Shown in pieces: positions 1 through 8,039 of a stretch of 37,026 bases of DNA. This DNA is from Gaiellales bacterium. Lineage in GTDB: Bacteria > Actinomycetota > Thermoleophilia > Gaiellales > JAICJC01. Under the pieces are notes generated by a model. The model was not told the origin of the DNA and did not search any database. It was given only the letters and a program-made list of their open reading frames with translations. The position numbers and the translations under genes were made by a program. Numbering within the stretch: position 1 is the stretch's first letter; every line of letters begins with the position of its first letter. The stretch spans positions 1 to 37,026 of the forward strand of contig DASUHM010000068.1 in NCBI GenBank assembly GCA_036273515.1, given 5' to 3'.

Positions 1-1
1 C

Positions 2-1984
2 CTCGTCGACAGCTACACCACCGCTGCCGACGCGACGAGCGGGGCCGGCACGTACGCGATCAACGCTCATGTCGCCGCCGGCCCCGGCGCCGACCTCGGC
101 AACTACAACGTCGAGCTCGTCGACGGCACCCTGACCGTGACCAAGGCGCCGCTCACCGTCAAAGCCGACGACCAGACCAGAATCTACGGCGACGCCAACC
201 CGACCCTGACCGGCACCGTGTCGGGCGCGAAGAACGGGGACGACCTGGTCGACTCGTACGACACACCCGCCACCCTGGCCAGCGGCGTCGGCGGCTACAC
301 CATCGCGGCGCACATCGTCGCGGGCCCTGGAGCGGATCTCGGGAACTACGACGTCACCCTCGTCGACGGCACCCTCACCGTGACCAGGGCGCCGCTCACG
401 GTCACGGCCGACGACCAGACCAAGACCTACGGCGACCCCAACCCGGCCCTGACCGGCACCATCACCGGAGCGAAGAACGGCGACGACCTCGTCGACACCT
501 ACACCACCGGCGCGGATGCCGCGAGCGGCGTCGGCAACTACCCGATCGACGCCCATGTCACAGCCGGCCCCGGAGCCGACCTCGGCAACTACGACATCAA
601 GCTGGTCGACGGCAGCCTCACCGTCACCAAGGCACCCTTGACGGTCACGGCCGACGACCAGACCAGAATCTACGGCGACACCAACCCCGCCTTCACCGGC
701 ACCATCACCGGCACCAAGAACGGCGACAGCCTCGTCGACACCTACACCACCGGCGCAGATGCCGCGAGCGGCGTCGGCAACTACCCGATCGACGCCCATG
801 TCACAGCTGGCCCCGGCGCCGACCTCGCCAACTACGACATCAAGCTGGTCGACGGCAGCCTCACCGTGACCAAGGCACCCTTGACGGTCACGGCCGACGA
901 CAAGACCAAGACCTACGGCGACCCCAACCCGGCCTTCACCGGCACCATCACCGGCACCAAGAACGGCGACAGCCTCGTCGACAGCTACACCACCGCTGCC
1001 GACGCGACGAGCGGGACCGGCACGTACGCGATCAACGCTCATGTCGCCGCCGGCCCAGGCGCCAACCTCGCCAACTACGACATCAAGCACGTCGACGGCA
1101 CGCTCACCGTGACCAAGGCACCGTTGACGGTCACGGCCGACGACAAGACCAAGACCTACGGCGACGCCAATCCGACGCTGACGGGGACTGTCACCGGCAC
1201 GAAGAACGGCGACACCCTCATGGACAGCTACACCACCGGCGCAGACAAGACCAGCGGCGTCGGCAACTACCCCATCGCGGCACACATCGCTGCCGGCCCG
1301 GGTGCCAGCCTGGACAACTACTCGGTCACCCTCCTGAACGGGTCTCTGACCGTGACCAAAGCGCCGCTGACGATCACGGCGGACGACAAGGCGAAGACGC
1401 TGAACGCCGTCAACCCGGCACTGACCGGCAGCATCGCCGGCGTGAAGAACGGCGATGCGATCGCTGCCGCGTACAGCACCTCGGCGACGGCCGGCAGCCC
1501 GGTCGGCACCTACACGATCGTCCCTGCGGCGGTCGACTCGAGCCCGTCCAAGCTCGGCAACTACAACGTGACGCTGGTGAACGGGACGCTCACCGTCACC
1601 TACGCCACCGGCAATTGCGCCGGGTCCGCCGGCCGAACCGTGCTGCAGCCGGTGAATGCCGACGGGTCAAGCGTCTTCAAGAAGGGCAGCACCGTGCCCG
1701 TGAAGTTCCGGGTGTGCGATGCGAACGGCGCGTCGATCGGCTCGGCGGGTGTCGTCACCGGGAGCGCGGCAGCCCCCGTGCTCCTGTCCAAGTCGACCGG
1801 CGCCGGCGGCGTCGACGAGAGCGTCTACTCCACCACGCCGGACACGTCGTTCCGGTGGGATCCGAGCGCGCAGCAGTGGATCTACAACCAGGCCACGAGC
1901 AACCTGACGTCCGGTGTCGTCTACACCTACAAGATCCCGCTGAACGACGGTACCTGGATCACCTACAGGTTCAGCATCAGGTAG
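2..1984 (+). CDS. MBG-repeat secreted protein with C-terminal PxKF domain (5' partial)
   Basis: The reading frame is open from the window edge, so the N-terminus and any signal peptide are missing; 660 residues are visible. Six 81-residue repeats, each starting near APLTVTADD and containing YGDxNP, KNGD and LxNY motifs, begin at 146, 389, 632, 875, 1118 and 1361, after a partial unit at 2-145. These resemble the MBG family of bacterial surface repeats. The last unit is the most divergent. The final ~125 residues carry a STVPVKF motif and two cysteines (GNCAG, FRVCDA) and look like the PxKF domain often found at the C-terminus of actinobacterial extracellular proteins. No membrane anchor or LPXTG motif is visible, so the protein is probably secreted or bound non-covalently to the envelope. 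A role in adhesion or as a structural stalk is inferred from the family only. Confidence 0.85.
   Translation, partial: LVDSYTTAADATSGAGTYAINAHVAAGPGADLGNYNVELVDGTLTVTKAPLTVKADDQTRIYGDANPTLTGTVSGAKNGDDLVDSYDTPATLASGVGGYTIAAHIVAGPGADLGNYDVTLVDGTLTVTRAPLTVTADDQTKTYGDPNPALTGTITGAKNGDDLVDTYTTGADAASGVGNYPIDAHVTAGPGADLGNYDIKLVDGSLTVTKAPLTVTADDQTRIYGDTNPAFTGTITGTKNGDSLVDTYTTGADAASGVGNYPIDAHVTAGPGADLANYDIKLVDGSLTVTKAPLTVTADDKTKTYGDPNPAFTGTITGTKNGDSLVDSYTTAADATSGTGTYAINAHVAAGPGANLANYDIKHVDGTLTVTKAPLTVTADDKTKTYGDANPTLTGTVTGTKNGDTLMDSYTTGADKTSGVGNYPIAAHIAAGPGASLDNYSVTLLNGSLTVTKAPLTITADDKAKTLNAVNPALTGSIAGVKNGDAIAAAYSTSATAGSPVGTYTIVPAAVDSSPSKLGNYNVTLVNGTLTVTYATGNCAGSAGRTVLQPVNADGSSVFKKGSTVPVKFRVCDANGASIGSAGVVTGSAAAPVLLSKSTGAGGVDESVYSTTPDTSFRWDPSAQQWIYNQATSNLTSGVVYTYKIPLNDGTWITYRFSIR
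146..1597 (+). repeat. six tandem 243-bp MBG repeat units
   Basis: Unit starts at 146, 389, 632, 875, 1118 and 1361 are exactly 243 bp apart. Units 2 and 3 are nearly identical in DNA, including silent positions. The partial unit at the left edge resembles the unit exactly four periods downstream (position 1 aligns with 973) more than it resembles its neighbour. This points to recombination or gene conversion between units. The last unit is the most diverged. Confidence 0.9.
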
Positions 1985-1993
1985 GCCGGATGA

Positions 1994-2022
1994 CGGTCTG
2001 GCCGGCTCGTCCGGCCAGACCG
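1994..2022 (+). terminator. 12-bp perfect hairpin after the MBG gene
   Basis: The arms CGGTCTGGCCGG (1994-2005) and CCGGCCAGACCG (2011-2022) pair perfectly around a five-base loop, ten bases after the MBG stop codon. There is no T-run, which is common for terminators in high-GC actinobacteria. The hairpin covers the place where the -35 element of the next promoter would lie. Confidence 0.6.
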
Positions 2023-2025
2023 GCC

Positions 2026-2031
2026 TATACT
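2026..2031 (+). promoter_or_regulatory. -10 box TATACT for the amino acid dehydrogenase gene
   Basis: TATACT lies eight bases before the GTG start at 2040. Transcription would start at or next to the start codon, giving a leaderless message. No Shine-Dalgarno-like sequence lies between. The same arrangement is seen before 6896(-), 12114(-), 12162, 30818 and 32287. Confidence 0.6.
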
Positions 2032-2039
2032 CGCCGCTC

Positions 2040-3110
2040 GTGCAGCTCTTCTCAGAGCACGAGCAGGTGGTCGTGTGCCACGAGCCCGAGGCGGGCCTTC
2101 GGGCCATCATCGCCGTCCATGACACCACGCTCGGCCCGGCCCTCGGCGGCATCCGCATGTGGCGGTACGACTCGGACGAGGCCGCCCTCACCGACGTCCT
2201 GCGGCTCTCGCGCGGGATGACGTATAAGAACGCGGTCGCCGGCCTCGACCTGGGCGGCGGCAAGACGGTCGTCCTGGGCGACCCGCGCACCGACAAGACG
2301 CCGCTCCTGTTCCGCGCGCTCGGCCGCTTCGTCGACTCGCTGGGCGGCCGCTACCTGGCCGCCGAGGACGTCGGCACGAGCACCGACGACGCGGAGCTGG
2401 TCGCGCTCGAGACCGACCACATCACCGGCCTCCCCATTGCCCGGGGCGGCTCCGGCGACCCGTCGCCCTTGACGGCCTGGGGCGTCTTCTGCGGGATGCG
2501 CGCGGCCGCCGCCGAGGCGGGACTGGGCGACGAGATGCGCGGGATCCGCGTCGCCGTCCAGGGCGCCGGGCACGTCGGCGCGGGCCTCGTCCGCCACCTG
2601 CTCGACGCCGGGGCGGTCGTCACGGTCTCCGACATCTACTCCGAGCGGGTCGAGGAGCTCGTCGCCCTGGGCGCGTCCGCCTGCCCGCCCGAAGAGGTGC
2701 ACCGCCAGGACTGCGACATCTTCGCTCCGTGCGCGCTCGGCGCCGTCATCCGGCCCGAGACGGTGGGCGAGCTGCGCTGCCGCGTCGTCGCCGGCGCGGC
2801 CAACAACCAGCTGCTGGACGGGTCGATGGGCGACGAGCTCCACCGCCGGAGCATCGTCTACGCGCCCGACTTCGTCATCAACGCCGGCGGGGTCATCAAC
2901 ATCTCGGAAGAGCTCGGCCACCCGTACGACGCCGAGCGGGCAAAGGCCAGCGTCGAGCGGATCGCCGGCACGCTGACCTCGGTCTTCGAGCGCTCGCGCC
3001 GGGACGGCATCGCCACGCATGTCGCCGCGGACCGGCTGGCCGAGGAGCGCATCGCCGCCGCCAGGGCATCGCGACCGGATGCGGTCGCCGCCCTGCACCG
3101 GCCGGGATGA
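2040..3110 (+). CDS. Leucine dehydrogenase-type Glu/Leu/Phe/Val dehydrogenase
   Basis: This is an NAD-dependent oxidative deaminase of branched-chain or aromatic amino acids, giving the 2-oxo acid and ammonium. The 356 residues match the usual length of leucine, valine and phenylalanine dehydrogenases. Residues ~20-45 hold the family block HDTTLGPALGG followed by RMW. The active-site lysine segment GMTYKNAVAG and the LGGGKTVVLGDP block follow at ~60-80. The Rossmann dinucleotide motif VQGAGHVGAGLV is near residue 175, and AGAANNQL and INAGGVINI lie in the C-terminal half. The GTG start was chosen because the family N-terminus begins there and a TATACT box sits eight bases upstream. The stop overlaps the rhomboid start (ATGA). 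Leucine is the most likely substrate, but valine or phenylalanine cannot be excluded. Confidence 0.9.
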   Translation: MQLFSEHEQVVVCHEPEAGLRAIIAVHDTTLGPALGGIRMWRYDSDEAALTDVLRLSRGMTYKNAVAGLDLGGGKTVVLGDPRTDKTPLLFRALGRFVDSLGGRYLAAEDVGTSTDDAELVALETDHITGLPIARGGSGDPSPLTAWGVFCGMRAAAAEAGLGDEMRGIRVAVQGAGHVGAGLVRHLLDAGAVVTVSDIYSERVEELVALGASACPPEEVHRQDCDIFAPCALGAVIRPETVGELRCRVVAGAANNQLLDGSMGDELHRRSIVYAPDFVINAGGVINISEELGHPYDAERAKASVERIAGTLTSVFERSRRDGIATHVAADRLAEERIAAARASRPDAVAALHRPG

Positions 3111-3895
3111 TCCCGCTCAAGGACAACATCCCCACCAGGCGCCTGCCGATCCTGACCCTGGCGCTGATCGTCGCCAACCTGGCCATCTTCATCTGGGCGG
3201 AGCACGCGCCGGCCGATCGGCTGCCGACCAACCTCGGCGTGCCGCTGTCGGTGCCCGGCTTCACGGCGGTGACCGCCGAGTTCGGGTTCGTCCCCTGCGA
3301 GGTGCGAAACACCTGCCCGCACGGCGACGACTCGGTGCTGCTCGGCTACGAGAACAACCGGCCGGTGTACGCCCGCGTCCACCACGTGCCGGTGCTCGCC
3401 AGTGTGCTGACGGCGATGTTCATGCACGGGAGCTGGGAGCACGTGCTCGGCAACATGCTGTTCCTGTGGATCTTCGGGAACAACATCGAAGACCGGGTCG
3501 GCCGGCGCCGCTTCCTCATCTTCTACCTGCTGGGCGGCCTGGCGGCGGCCGGGCTCCAGTTCGCCACCGGCCCGAACTCCGACGTCCCCAACATCGGCGC
3601 CTCCGGCGCGATCGCCGCGGTGCTCGGCGGCTACCTCGTGCTCTATCCGCGGGCGGCCGTGATCACCTACATCCCGCCGATCTTCTTCTTCCCGCTGCCC
3701 GCGGTGCTCTTCCTGGTCGGCTGGATCGTGCTCCAGATCTACTCCGCGAGCGCGGTGCAGGTCGGCAGCGCCGGCGGCGGCGTCGCCTACTACGCGCACA
3801 TCGGTGGATTCGTGTTCGGCCTGCTCACCATCCGCTGGTGGGTGGCGATGAACGAGCGCCGCGCGCCCCCTTCCGCATGGCCGGCCGATCTGTAA
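3107..3895 (+). CDS. Rhomboid family intramembrane serine protease
   Basis: This 262-residue multi-pass membrane protein has the rhomboid core. HGSWEHVLGNMLFLW carries the conserved His and Asn of the second core helix. GASGAIAAVLGGY holds the nucleophile serine (GxSG) and AHIGGFVFG holds the catalytic histidine. A hydrophobic segment near residues 12-30 is the first transmembrane helix. It is followed by an extracytoplasmic loop of about 60 residues with two cysteines (PCEVRNTC). The protease cleaves membrane proteins within or near their transmembrane segments; the substrate here is unknown. The start ATG overlaps the TGA of the amino acid dehydrogenase by ATGA, so the two are translationally coupled although no shared pathway is evident. 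Confidence 0.9.
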   Translation: MIPLKDNIPTRRLPILTLALIVANLAIFIWAEHAPADRLPTNLGVPLSVPGFTAVTAEFGFVPCEVRNTCPHGDDSVLLGYENNRPVYARVHHVPVLASVLTAMFMHGSWEHVLGNMLFLWIFGNNIEDRVGRRRFLIFYLLGGLAAAGLQFATGPNSDVPNIGASGAIAAVLGGYLVLYPRAAVITYIPPIFFFPLPAVLFLVGWIVLQIYSASAVQVGSAGGGVAYYAHIGGFVFGLLTIRWWVAMNERRAPPSAWPADL

Positions 3896-3904
3896 GGTGC
3901 GGGC

Positions 3905-4228
3905 ATGCTCAACGTGCGCTACGACCCCGAGTCGCGGTCCGGCTTCGTGCGCCTGCGCGAGGGCCGCACGGCCCGCACCCGGCAGCTCTCGCCCCAGGCG
4001 ACGGCCGAGTACGGCCGCCGCGGCGAGCTGCTCGCGATCACGTTGACCGACGTCGACTCGACGGCGGCCGAGTTCCTGCGCACGGCCGACGAGGATGCGC
4101 TCCTGGCCGTGATCCGCGCCCAGACCGGCAAGGCCGTCTGGACGACCCCGCAGGGCGGCTCGGCACGGCCGAAGCCGGCCGCGGCGAGGTCGGGCTCGGG
4201 CGGTTCGAAGCGAAAGCGGCGGCGCTAG
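3905..4228 (+). CDS. Small DUF2283-like protein with basic tail
   Basis: This 107-residue protein has an N-terminal ~60 residues with the pattern of DUF2283 proteins: VRYDPES, a VRL strand, then GELLAITLTDV. The C-terminal 30 residues are rich in Arg, Lys, Ser and Gly and end in KRKRRR, which could bind nucleic acid or a membrane surface; this is inference. A TAAGGT box (3893-3898) lies six bases before the ATG, so it may be transcribed on its own without a leader even though it starts only nine bases after the rhomboid stop. Its TAG shares the four bases CTAG with the stop of the convergent gene. The function is unknown. Confidence 0.7.
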   Translation: MLNVRYDPESRSGFVRLREGRTARTRQLSPQATAEYGRRGELLAITLTDVDSTAAEFLRTADEDALLAVIRAQTGKAVWTTPQGGSARPKPAAARSGSGGSKRKRRR

Positions 4229-5193
4229 CGGCCTGACGCGGCGCTCTGGCCGACGCCGTAGGCCTGCATCGCGAGCACGATCCGGTCGGCCCGCAGCACG
4301 CCGTTGGGCTCCAGCTGGGCGGCGGGGAGCTCACGCGGATCGTCGCCGCGGCGCGTCTCCTCGACGGTCACCGAGCGCTCGAGCAGGTCGAGCCGAACGA
4401 CGTACTCGTACCAGGAGATGTCCCACATGATCGTGATCTTCACCGGCCGCGGCAGCTCGAGGCCGTCGCAGTGGACGTTCACGATCGGGTCGCCCAGGCT
4501 GCGCGAGATGGCGACGACGCGCTCGACGTGCTCGGAGCGGTTGAACGCCTCGAGCGCGAGCCGGCGCACGTGGCGGGCGTCGGACTCCTTTCGGCGGGCC
4601 TCGGCCAGCTCGGCGTAGCGGGCGCGGCCGGCCTCGAGCTCCTGCTCGAGCTGGCCCTGCACCTGCGCGAAGCGGGCCATCTCGGCCGCCCGCTCGTCGA
4701 GCGCCGCGGCCGCGGCGTGGTGGCGGGCGATCTCGGACTTGTGGGCCGCCTCCGCCTGGGCGGCGCGCTCCTCGGCGCGGCGCTTCTCGTCCTGGAGCGA
4801 GCGCACCTCGCGCTCGTGCTTTCGCACCTCGCCCTGGAGATCCTTCAGCTCACGCTTGATGCCGCGCAGCTCGGCGGCCTGCTGTTCGGCCTTCGCCAGC
4901 GCCGAGCGCACCCGGTCGAGGTCGAACTCGACCGACTGGAGCTGGCCGCGGAGCCGGTCGATGAGCGACTCGCGCTCGCGCAGCAGGTGGTCGGACGGCG
5001 GGTTGGCGTGGACGGCCACGATCGGCCGGCCCTCGGCCCGCCAGCCGCGCCGGTCGGCGCGCTCGTAGCAGAGCGGGCACACCTTCGCGAAGCGCTTGGA
5101 CTGGGGATCCTGATACAGGCGCGCCGGCTCGCCCACCAGTAGATGGCGGCGGCATAGCGCGCAGCTCGCGGTGTCCTCGACCGTGCTCGGCAT
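4225..5193 (-). CDS. Zinc-knuckle and coiled-coil protein, function unknown
   Basis: The product is 322 residues long. Near residues 11-42 it has two paired cysteines (CALC and CPLC) about 25 residues apart, typical of a small zinc-binding domain. Residues ~70-215 are a long charged coiled coil rich in Glu, Arg, Lys, Ala and Gln. The last ~100 residues form a compact domain with EHVERVVAISRSLGDP and ITIMWDISWYEYVV. I do not recognise a named family. The ATG at 5193 is preferred over a TTG at 5214 because GAGGACGG lies just before it. The architecture suggests a scaffold or DNA-associated protein, but that is a guess. The gene is convergent with the DUF2283-like gene and shares CTAG at the stops. 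Confidence 0.75.
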   Translation of the reverse strand: MPSTVEDTASCALCRRHLLVGEPARLYQDPQSKRFAKVCPLCYERADRRGWRAEGRPIVAVHANPPSDHLLRERESLIDRLRGQLQSVEFDLDRVRSALAKAEQQAAELRGIKRELKDLQGEVRKHEREVRSLQDEKRRAEERAAQAEAAHKSEIARHHAAAAALDERAAEMARFAQVQGQLEQELEAGRARYAELAEARRKESDARHVRRLALEAFNRSEHVERVVAISRSLGDPIVNVHCDGLELPRPVKITIMWDISWYEYVVRLDLLERSVTVEETRRGDDPRELPAAQLEPNGVLRADRIVLAMQAYGVGQSAASGR

Positions 5194-5252
5194 TCCGTCC
5201 TCGACGCGGGCCAACTAGTCTATCGCGTCGGCGCACCCGGGGGAAGCCGGCT

Positions 5253-6896
5253 CTAGCACTTCGGGCGGCTGCTGGTCATCGCGTCGGCGACGGTGTCGAG
5301 CGACGGCGCCAGGCTCAGGTTGACGACGCCCGGATAGGCCGTGGTGACGTCGGTCATTCCGTCCGGGCCGCGGGCCACGCAGGCGTCCGGCGCGTGCGGC
5401 TGCCAGTACGGGCTGTAGCGCACGCGCACGAGGTAGCGGCCGGGATCCGGCGCCAGGAAGCTGATGCCCTCGTGGCCGAGCCGGATGAGCATCGCCGGCC
5501 GCTCGCCCGGCGGCGCCGAGACGATCGGCGCCGCGTACGGCAGCTTGTAGATCTGCAGGTGGGCTGAGCTCCACACCAGCTCGAGGCCCGAGTTGCCCGA
5601 TCGCAGCAGCCGCGCCTCGGCCGCCGAGCTGTAGTCGAGGGTCGTGTCAGGCAGGACGACATAGCGGACGCCGAGCACGCGCAGCCAGTGGTCGTACTTC
5701 GCGGCCGTCAGGTGGTCGTCGTACAGCACCCGGTTCTCGGGGAAGTCGTCCTGCCGGAACCACCCGCGCGCGAGCGGGAATCCGGCCCGGGCCAGGTAGT
5801 AGGCCTCCCAGTGGCCCCAGGTGGCGACGGCCTCGACGCGGTGCTGGTCGTCGTTCTGCGCGCGCAGGTAGTCGACGGCGGGGCGCCAGTAGCCGGCCGA
5901 CGCGGCCGGGTTGCCCCAGGCCGAGTAGGCGTCGCGGATCCACGGCCCCACCTGGAGCGCGGCGGTCGCGGCCAGGAGCGGGAGCACGATCACCTGCGAG
6001 CGCTGGCGGCTGACGTTCGCGGCCAGCCACAGGAGCGGCGCGCCGGCGACGGCGAAGAGGCGGGTCGCGTTCGAGCCGACCGGGCTCTTGAACAGGAACG
6101 CGCACAGGTTCAGGATCAGGTACGCGACGAAGAGCATCCGCAGCGAGCGGGCGCGCGGGCTCTTGCCGGTCACGTAGAGGCCGGCAAGCGAGAACAGCAC
6201 GACCACGAGCGCGTCGGTGACGTTGTACGGGTAGATGCCGCCGCTCGGGAAGGCGCGCTGCAGGAGCACGCCGGCGAACAGGGCGAGCACGACGATCCCG
6301 AACGCGACCCAGTGGCGGCGGGCGGCGTCGATCGGCTGGGGATGCCCCAGCAAGAGGCCGGCGAGCATGGCGAGCAGCACCGCGAACGCGAGCGGCGAGA
6401 AGCCGAGCGTCGCCACGACGGCGCCGCAGAAGAGCAGCCGGCGGCGGCGCTGGAGCGCCAGCAGCGCGGCCACCGCGCAGGCCGCGCCGGCGGTGAACGG
6501 GTACGAGCCGGACACGATCAGGACGAAGGTCGTCGTGCAGGCGAACGCGACGGCGGGGCCGCGGGCCGCCCGTCCCCACTCGTGCCGCGAGAGCGCGGCG
6601 AACGACGCGGCCAGCGTCGCCGCCGCGGCCACGAGCACGGGCAGCTCGCCGGTCTGCGCCGCGAGCGGGTAGTAGAGGACGCTGTAGCTCACGAACTCGT
6701 ACCGGCCGGCGTACCACAGGTTGTTCCAGAGCTGGAACCCGCCGTGACGGTAGAGCCAGGTCTGGAACAGGTGCGACGGCGCGTCGCCCGAGGGCGGCAC
6801 GAGGGTCAGGAGCGCGACGACCAGCACGGCCGCGAGCGCGCCGCACGCGATCGGCAGAACCGCCTCTCGCCGGAAACGTCCGAGGACGGCAGGCAC
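5253..6896 (-). CDS. Large multi-pass membrane protein, GT-C/YfhO-like
   Basis: The product has 547 residues, with about ten hydrophobic segments in the first ~370 and a soluble C-terminal part. After the first membrane helix comes a GDAPSHLFQTW loop, the place where GT-C glycosyltransferases keep their catalytic acidic residue. The C-terminal half contains LRVLGVRYVVLPD, a phrase typical of YfhO-like and 6-pyruvoyl-tetrahydropterin-synthase-related membrane proteins. A role in lipid-linked sugar transfer to the envelope is inferred. The GTG at 6896 is preferred because TATACT lies eight bases upstream; an ATG at 6962 would add 22 residues without hydrophobic character and is the alternative. 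The gene is divergent from tRNA-Ala. Confidence 0.75.
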   Translation of the reverse strand: MPAVLGRFRREAVLPIACGALAAVLVVALLTLVPPSGDAPSHLFQTWLYRHGGFQLWNNLWYAGRYEFVSYSVLYYPLAAQTGELPVLVAAAATLAASFAALSRHEWGRAARGPAVAFACTTTFVLIVSGSYPFTAGAACAVAALLALQRRRRLLFCGAVVATLGFSPLAFAVLLAMLAGLLLGHPQPIDAARRHWVAFGIVVLALFAGVLLQRAFPSGGIYPYNVTDALVVVLFSLAGLYVTGKSPRARSLRMLFVAYLILNLCAFLFKSPVGSNATRLFAVAGAPLLWLAANVSRQRSQVIVLPLLAATAALQVGPWIRDAYSAWGNPAASAGYWRPAVDYLRAQNDDQHRVEAVATWGHWEAYYLARAGFPLARGWFRQDDFPENRVLYDDHLTAAKYDHWLRVLGVRYVVLPDTTLDYSSAAEARLLRSGNSGLELVWSSAHLQIYKLPYAAPIVSAPPGERPAMLIRLGHEGISFLAPDPGRYLVRVRYSPYWQPHAPDACVARGPDGMTDVTTAYPGVVNLSLAPSLDTVADAMTSSRPKC

Positions 6897-6904
6897 GGAG
6901 GCCG

Positions 6905-6910
6905 AGTATA
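6905..6910 (-). promoter_or_regulatory. -10 box TATACT for the membrane protein gene
   Basis: On the minus strand TATACT is followed by eight bases and then the GTG at 6896, the same spacing as before the gene at 2040. This is the main reason for choosing that start. No convincing -35 element is visible. Confidence 0.45.
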
Positions 6911-6992
6911 TGGAGTGGCGCGGGCGCAATGAGGAGGCAGCATCTGCCACGTCCCCGCTCATTCCCGCCGCCCGTCCCGGCCATGCGCCGGG

Positions 6993-6998
6993 TATCCT
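6993..6998 (+). promoter_or_regulatory. -10 box TATCCT for tRNA-Ala
   Basis: TATCCT lies ten bases before the first base of the tRNA, the usual distance for a tRNA promoter with a very short 5' extension. The -35 region is not recognisable by eye. Confidence 0.45.
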
Positions 6999-7008
6999 TC
7001 CGGCTCCC

Positions 7009-7081
7009 GGGGCGTTAGCTCAGCTGGGAGAGCACCAGCTTTGCAAGCTGGGGGTCACCGGTTCGATCCCGGTACGCTCCA
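7009..7081 (+). tRNA. tRNA-Ala (anticodon TGC)
   Basis: The 73 bases fold into a complete cloverleaf. The acceptor stem is GGGGCGT (7009-7015) with ACGCTCC (7074-7080), including the G3-U70 wobble pair that identifies alanine tRNAs. The anticodon arm is CCAGC-TTTGCAA-GCTGG with anticodon TGC. The T arm has GGTTCGATCCC, and the discriminator base is A at 7081. CCA is not encoded. Its 3' 32 bases are repeated exactly at 10595-10626, so this gene is the inferred integration site of the segment that follows. Confidence 0.97.
7049..7080 (+). repeat. attL-like repeat: 3' end of tRNA-Ala
   Basis: These 32 bases run from the 3' strand of the anticodon stem to the end of the acceptor stem and are identical to 10595-10626. 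Exact duplication of a tRNA 3' end at the two borders of a foreign segment is the classic trace of tyrosine-integrase insertion. The copy here keeps the tRNA functional. Confidence 0.85.
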
Positions 7082-7104
7082 CTCGCAGGCTCCCGCCAGC
7101 ACGG

Positions 7105-7125
7105 CCTGACGGCGCTTCGGTCAGG
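7105..7125 (+). terminator. Short hairpin downstream of tRNA-Ala
   Basis: CCTGAC (7105-7110) pairs with GTCAGG (7120-7125) around a nine-base loop. It could end transcription of the tRNA or, read the other way, of the ANTAR gene that stops at 7218. There is no T-run. Confidence 0.35.
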
Positions 7126-7217
7126 GTGTGAGTGCTGTCGGACGGCTCGCCAGGCTCCGCACGACTCCGCGACGACTCGCGCGGATAGGGGTCGCACGCG
7201 ACCGCCGGCGTTCAGAG

Positions 7218-7595
7218 TCAGTCGGGGTGTGCGTGGGACGAATGCTGGAGGTGTCCGAGTCGGAGAACCACGTCGCGCGCGACGTCCCGCAGCTTCCGAT
7301 TTCGATCCTGCGACGTCTGGCGGAGAAGGCGAAACGCGTCCCCGCGACTGACCCCGTAACACTGGCAGATCGCCGTCTTCGCCCGCTCGATCTCTGGATC
7401 CCGGCCGACCTTGGCGCACTCGTGGATGATGAACGGCTCGACCTGCGCCCAGGGCACGATCCCGTCGTCGCAGGCAGCCGTGAGCCGATCCAAACGGCGC
7501 AGGTGGGTCGTGGCGAGCTCGTCGACGAGGTCGACGGACGAGGCGTGTACACACCCACCGCCACCGACAATGATCGCGCGCTCGTTCACGCCCAT
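7218..7595 (-). CDS. Stand-alone ANTAR domain protein
   Basis: This 125-residue protein has its C-terminal ~55 residues matching an ANTAR domain: IERAKTAICQCYGVSRGDA, FRLLRQTSQD, then NRKLRDVARDVV. ANTAR domains bind RNA as dimers at paired hairpins with six-base loops and control termination or translation. The N-terminal ~70 residues show no recognisable sensor domain, so it may be controlled by abundance, by a partner, or by the GAF-ANTAR protein nearby. The ATG is preceded by GAGGTGGG. It lies 75 bases downstream of a STAS gene on the same strand and is probably co-transcribed with it. Confidence 0.8.
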   Translation of the reverse strand: MGVNERAIIVGGGGCVHASSVDLVDELATTHLRRLDRLTAACDDGIVPWAQVEPFIIHECAKVGRDPEIERAKTAICQCYGVSRGDAFRLLRQTSQDRNRKLRDVARDVVLRLGHLQHSSHAHPD

Positions 7596-7670
7596 AGCGT
7601 ACCCACCTCACCAACACCAACCCCCGTAGCCCGAGCGTCTGGGAGGGGCACCACCACGGGTCGAGCGCGT

Positions 7671-8036
7671 TTATGCGGGCTGTCCGCCTCGTTCTCGTGC
7701 CGTAGCGGCGCGCAACGCGTCGTCACGGTTCTCGAACAGCTCCAGGACCTTGAACGCTTCGACGAGGTCGAGGGTGCGTCGGGGTTGACCGTAGTGAGGG
7801 GCGACGATGAGGAGCTGCTCGCGGAGCTGCGCGTGGCGGATCGCGGTGGTGATGATGCTGGAGTCGATGAAGGTCGCCGCCGTCAAGTCGAGTATGACGA
7901 TCGTGCCGCCTTCCTCGATCCGGGTGAGTGCTTGGTCGAGTTGTGGGGCGGTGGCGAGGTCGTGCTCGCCGCTGGCGGAGACGACCGTGATCGAGTCGCC
8001 GAGGTCGTGGACCTCGACCGCGCTTTCTGGAGACAA
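7671..8036 (-). CDS. STAS domain anti-sigma factor antagonist-like protein
   Basis: The 121 residues form one STAS domain. GEHDLATAPQL opens it, and LDLTAATFIDSSII contains the DSS segment where SpoIIAA/RsbV proteins carry the phosphorylated serine. Such proteins release a sigma factor by binding its anti-sigma kinase when unphosphorylated. The TTG start at 8036 was chosen because AAGGGGGG lies seven bases upstream and STAS homology begins seven residues later. Upstream in-frame starts would add a low-complexity extension. The ribosome-binding site can pair with an upstream arm, and a hairpin with loop AACGGC lies further up. No kinase gene is nearby. Confidence 0.8.
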   Translation of the reverse strand: MSPESAVEVHDLGDSITVVSASGEHDLATAPQLDQALTRIEEGGTIVILDLTAATFIDSSIITTAIRHAQLREQLLIVAPHYGQPRRTLDLVEAFKVLELFENRDDALRAATARERGGQPA

Positions 8037-8039
8037 CGC

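Noticed and set aside
2-1597. CRISPR-like or non-coding tandem repeat
   Set aside because: The 243-bp period keeps one open reading frame with conserved protein motifs and has no spacers.
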